From contig SVOC01000007.1 in NCBI GenBank assembly GCA_015066625.1, positions 49,304 through 113,303 on the forward strand: a stretch of DNA of 64,000 bases. The letters run 5' to 3'. Below, in pieces: positions 60,546 to 64,000 of this stretch (positions are counted from its first letter, which is position 1; each line of letters begins with the position of its first letter). The DNA comes from Oscillospiraceae bacterium (GTDB lineage: Bacteria > Bacillota > Clostridia > Oscillospirales > Acutalibacteraceae). The notes below the pieces were generated by a model. The model had not been told where the DNA came from and did no database searches. It saw only the letters and a program-made list of their open reading frames with translations. The translations under genes were made by a program, and so were the position numbers.

Positions 60546-61046
60546 TTAACCTAAAATTTCTTTTGCGGACTTGCCACGGATAGCGGCAACTTCTTCAACA
60601 TTGCGAAGCTTTGAAAGTCCGTCGATAGTAGCTCTTACAACGTTAGTGGGGTTGTTTGAGCGAAGAGCCTTTGTACGGATATCTTTGATACCTACTGTTT
60701 CAACAACCGCACGAACGGGGCCGCCTGCGATAACGCCGGTACCGGGTGCAGCGGGTTTCAGAAGAACAACGCCTGCTCCGAACTTACCGATGATTTCGTG
60801 AGGGATTGTTGAACCTTTAAGAGCAACCTTCATAAGGTTCTTCTTAGCGTCTTCGATACCCTTACGGATTGCGTCAGGAACTTCACCTGACTTGCCAAGT
60901 CCGAAACCGATAATGCCGTTGCCGTCGCCGACTACAACGATAGCCGCAAACTTGAAGATACGACCGCCCTTTACGGTTTTGGAAACACGGTTAATGGCTA
61001 CTACGCGCTCTGTGAGCTCATATGCCGATGCATCAATCTTAGCCAA
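60546..61046 (-). CDS. rpsE: 30S ribosomal protein S5
   Basis: [50 protein letters not shown]. Confidence 0.97.
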   Translation of the reverse strand: MAKIDASAYELTERVVAINRVSKTVKGGRIFKFAAIVVVGDGNGIIGFGLGKSGEVPDAIRKGIEDAKKNLMKVALKGSTIPHEIIGKFGAGVVLLKPAAPGTGVIAGGPVRAVVETVGIKDIRTKALRSNNPTNVVRATIDGLSKLRNVEEVAAIRGKSAKEILG

Positions 61047-61063
61047 AAGTATTCCTCCCCTTC

Positions 61064-61423
61064 TTAGAACTTGAGGCCACCCTCACGGGCGCCGTCGGCC
61101 AGTTCCTTAACACGGCCGTGATAGATATAGCCGCCACGGTCGAAAACGCAGTTTTCGATACCCTTATCAGCGGCACGTTTTGCCAATAATTCGCCCACCT
61201 TGTGAGCTGCAGACTTATTTCCGCCGTATTCCACGAAATCCTTCTCAACAGTTGATGCGGACACAAGGGTTTCACCCTTAACGTCGTCTATTAACTGAGC
61301 GTAGATATTCTGGAGGGAGCGGAATACATTAAGGCGAGGACATTCAGCAGTGCCTGAAATCTTGGCACGGACTCTCTTATGGCGAGTCTGTCTGGCCTTA
61401 TTGCTGTCCGGTCTGTTAACCAT
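61064..61423 (-). CDS. rplR: 50S ribosomal protein L18
   Basis: [38 protein letters not shown]. Confidence 0.97.
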   Translation of the reverse strand: MVNRPDSNKARQTRHKRVRAKISGTAECPRLNVFRSLQNIYAQLIDDVKGETLVSASTVEKDFVEYGGNKSAAHKVGELLAKRAADKGIENCVFDRGGYIYHGRVKELADGAREGGLKF

Positions 61424-61446
61424 AATTTTTCACTCCTTAATAAGAC

Positions 61447-61992
61447 TTATTTGCCGCCCTTACCGGCCTTGCCTTCCTTGCGGCGGATGTGTTCGTCAAC
61501 ATACTTGATGCCCTTGCCCTTATAGGGTTCGGGAGGTCTCTTTTCACGAACATTAGCGGCAAACTGTCCGACCTTCTGCTTGTCGGGGCCTGAAATAACG
61601 ACCTTATTGGGGTTAGGAACTTCAACTGTGATACCCTCGGGAGCAGTCATTACAACGTCGTGTGAATAACCGATTTTGAGAGTAAGAACCTGACCCTTAA
61701 CTTCGCAACGGTAACCGACACCGTTAACCTCGAGTTCCTTCTTGAAGGTCTCGTTAACGCCTGTTACCATGTTGCTGATGAGTGTTCTTGTAAGACCATG
61801 AAGTGATCTGTTTTCCTTGTTGTCATTGGGACGGCTAACGTTGATTGTGCTGCCTTCAATTTCAACAGTGATGTTGGGATGAAGCTCTCTTGTGAGAGTA
61901 CCCTTGGGGCCTTTAACGGTAATTGTTGTGCCGTCAAGCTTCACTTCCACACCTGCGGGAATTTCAATAGGCTTCTTACCTATACGTGACAT
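61447..61992 (-). CDS. rplF: 50S ribosomal protein L6
   Basis: MSRIGKKPIEIPAGVEVKLDGTTITVKGPKGTLTREL, PPEPYKGKGIKY. Confidence 0.97.
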   Translation of the reverse strand: MSRIGKKPIEIPAGVEVKLDGTTITVKGPKGTLTRELHPNITVEIEGSTINVSRPNDNKENRSLHGLTRTLISNMVTGVNETFKKELEVNGVGYRCEVKGQVLTLKIGYSHDVVMTAPEGITVEVPNPNKVVISGPDKQKVGQFAANVREKRPPEPYKGKGIKYVDEHIRRKEGKAGKGGK

Positions 61993-62005
61993 TTACGGCA
62001 CCTCC

Positions 62006-62404
62006 TTACCAGATGAATGCAAGAACTTCGCCGCCTACGTTGGCCTTGCGTGCGTCCTTGTCAGTCATAATACCTTTTGATGTTGAGAGGATGGCAATGC
62101 CGATACCCTTCATAACTCTGGGCATATCCTCACAATTTGTGTAAATTCTCAGACCGGGCTTTGAAACTCTGCGAAGGCCGGTGATTACCTGAGACTTGTT
62201 GGGACCGTACTTAAGAGCGATTTCAATCATGCCCTGCTTACCGTCGTCCTCAACCTTGAATCCTTTAATATATCCCTCATCAAGAAGAATCTGAGCAATC
62301 GCCTTCTTCATGTTAGATGCGGGAACCTTCACTGTATCGTGCTTAGCCGCATTCGCATTGCGGATACGGGTGAGCATATCAGCGATGGAATCAGTAATCT
62401 GCAT
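62006..62404 (-). CDS. rpsH: 30S ribosomal protein S8
   Basis: [36 protein letters not shown]. Confidence 0.97.
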   Translation of the reverse strand: MQITDSIADMLTRIRNANAAKHDTVKVPASNMKKAIAQILLDEGYIKGFKVEDDGKQGMIEIALKYGPNKSQVITGLRRVSKPGLRIYTNCEDMPRVMKGIGIAILSTSKGIMTDKDARKANVGGEVLAFIW

Positions 62405-62432
62405 ACTGTTTACCTCCTTTGCAATTGCTCAA

Positions 62433-62618
62433 TTACCAACTTGCTTTCTTAACGCCGGGGATCTGTCCTGCGTGAGCCAGCTCTCTGAAGCAGATACGGC
62501 AAACGCCGTACTTGCGAAGATAAGCATGGGGTCTTCCGCAGATCTTACATCTGTTGTACGCTCTTGTGCTGTACTTTGCAGGGCGTGCCTGCTTAACTTT
62601 CATTGATGTCTTTGCCAC
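62433..62618 (-). CDS. rpsN: 30S ribosomal protein S14, zinc-binding type
   Basis: 61-aa form with [38 protein letters not shown]. Confidence 0.97.
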   Translation of the reverse strand: MAKTSMKVKQARPAKYSTRAYNRCKICGRPHAYLRKYGVCRICFRELAHAGQIPGVKKASW

Positions 62619-62630
62619 GGTATTCCCTCC

Positions 62631-63173
62631 TTATCTTGAGAACGGAGCGCCCATAAGAGCAAGGAGCTCACGAGCCTCTTCGTCAGTATTTGCAGTTGTG
62701 ACAAAGCAGATGTCCATACCTCTTACCTTGTCAATCTTATCATAGTCGATTTCAGGGAATATGAGCTGTTCCTTAACGCCCATATTGTAGTTGCCTCTGC
62801 CATCGAATGAGTTGGGGTTAATGCCTCTGAAGTCACGAACTCTGGGGAGAGCCAGGTTGAAGAGTCTGTCAAGGAACTCATACATTCTGTCGCCTCTGAG
62901 TGTAACCTTTGCACCGATTACCATGCCTTCACGGAGCTTGAAGTTAGCAACTGACTTCTTTGCCTTACACTTAACAGGTGTCTGACCTGTGATCTGCTTA
63001 AGGTCTGAAACAATTGCATCAATTGACTTTGAGTTTGTGATTGCTTCGCCGCTTGAAACGTTGATAACAATCTTCTCAAGCTTCGGGATCTGCATAACAC
63101 TCTTATACTCGAACTTCTTCATAAGAGCAGGTGCAACATCTTTGACATACATTTCTTTTAATCTTGCTGCCAT
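62631..63173 (-). CDS. rplE: 50S ribosomal protein L5
   Basis: [61 protein letters not shown]. Confidence 0.97.
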   Translation of the reverse strand: MAARLKEMYVKDVAPALMKKFEYKSVMQIPKLEKIVINVSSGEAITNSKSIDAIVSDLKQITGQTPVKCKAKKSVANFKLREGMVIGAKVTLRGDRMYEFLDRLFNLALPRVRDFRGINPNSFDGRGNYNMGVKEQLIFPEIDYDKIDKVRGMDICFVTTANTDEEARELLALMGAPFSR

Positions 63174-63192
63174 TTGTTATGTCCTCCCTGTA

Positions 63193-63522
63193 TTATTCAA
63201 ACTCAGCAAGGCAGTCGCTCTTCTTGCAAGTGCGAACCTTCTTGCCCTTGGAATTGATCTTATGACCGGTTCTTGTGGGTCTGCCGCACTTGGGGCAGAT
63301 AAGCTGAACCTTGTCAGCGTAGAGTGCGCTCTCAGCCTTGATAAGGCCGCCGGGCTCACCCATCTTGCGGGGCTTAACGTGCTTTGTAACGATGTTAACG
63401 CCTTCAACGATAACTTTGCCTTCTGAGGGGCTGGCTTCTACAACCTTACCTCTTGTGCCTCTGTACTTACCATTGATAACAACGACTTCATCGCCTTTTT
63501 TAACATGAAGCTTATTCATCAT
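63193..63522 (-). CDS. rplX: 50S ribosomal protein L24
   Basis: LHVKKGDEVVVINGKYRGTRGKVVEASPSEGKVIVEGVNIVTKHVKP. Confidence 0.97.
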   Translation of the reverse strand: MMNKLHVKKGDEVVVINGKYRGTRGKVVEASPSEGKVIVEGVNIVTKHVKPRKMGEPGGLIKAESALYADKVQLICPKCGRPTRTGHKINSKGKKVRTCKKSDCLAEFE

Positions 63523-63533
63523 TGCACCTCCGA

Positions 63534-63902
63534 TTAAAGTACTTCGGGAGCAAGTGAAAGGATCTTTGTGTAATCCTTCTCACGAAGCTCTCTGGCAACC
63601 GGTCCAAAGATACGGGTGCCCTTGGGGTTTTTGTCTTCCTTAATGATGACGGCTGCATTCTCATCGAAGCGAATGTAAGTTCCGTCGTCACGGCGAAGGC
63701 CGCTTGCGGTGCGTACTACTACCGCTTTTACAACATCGCCTTTTTTTACTACGCCACCGGGTGTTGCCTTTTTAACAGAAGCAACAACGACGTCGCCAAT
63801 ATTGGCATACCTCCTGCCTGAACCGCCGAGCACACGGATGCACATAAGCTCCTTTGCGCCGGTGTTGTCGGCAACCTTGAGGTAACTCTGCTGCTGTATC
63901 AC
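63534..63902 (-). CDS. rplN: 50S ribosomal protein L14
   Basis: [50 protein letters not shown]. Confidence 0.97.
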   Translation of the reverse strand: MIQQQSYLKVADNTGAKELMCIRVLGGSGRRYANIGDVVVASVKKATPGGVVKKGDVVKAVVVRTASGLRRDDGTYIRFDENAAVIIKEDKNPKGTRIFGPVARELREKDYTKILSLAPEVL

Positions 63903-63931
63903 AGTGTTTTCCTCCTTACACTACGGCTAAA

Positions 63932-64000
63932 TTATTTAGCCTTCTCAATGATTTCTACTACACGCCATCTCTTGTCCTTTGACAGGGGACGGGTTTCCAT
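63932..64000 (-). CDS. rpsQ: 30S ribosomal protein S17, C-terminal fragment (5' end outside the window)
   Basis: Minus-strand translation ...METRPLSKDKRWRVVEIIEKAK* directly upstream of rplN. Confidence 0.88.
   Translation of the reverse strand: METRPLSKDKRWRVVEIIEKAK

Overview
The window looks like chromosomal DNA from an anaerobic Clostridia/Oscillospiraceae-type Firmicute; this is inferred from gene content and codon style and was not tested by search. Mostly housekeeping content: an aromatic amino acid operon (aroB-aroA-aroC-pheA-aroE/aroK fusion-aroQ), rpmH-rnpA-yidD-yidC-jag on the minus strand, dnaA-ftsY-rdgB-yhbY-smpB, ssrA (tmRNA), yifB/comM, a minimal sufC-sufB pair, two DNA glycosylases, serA/serC, aspS, hisS, mgsA, gyrA, gyrB, ddl, argS, a heterodimeric ABC exporter, a GH78 rhamnosidase, and the S10/spc/alpha ribosomal cluster running rplQ to rpsQ on the minus strand. 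The most unusual items are: (1) a compact S23/four-helix-bundle protein cassette with perfect 20-bp terminal inverted repeats, lying between smpB and ssrA and supplying the last codons of SmpB; (2) a membrane protein with an apparent nucleotide-binding/RCK-like region and a RyR-like C-terminus, overlapping the end of a rhamnosidase gene; (3) three paralogous secreted DUF4474-like proteins in a cluster of surface proteins; (4) a predicted three-way-junction element at 47.3 kb; (5) a DnaA-box-like cluster at 23.0-23.2 kb, about 14 kb from a dnaA gene that is not followed by dnaN/recF; (6) an uncalled 33-aa membrane-peptide ORF with promoter, RBS and terminator; (7) an AroE-AroK fusion. No CRISPR array, rRNA or tRNA was recognised. 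All family assignments come from reading the translations, without database searches.
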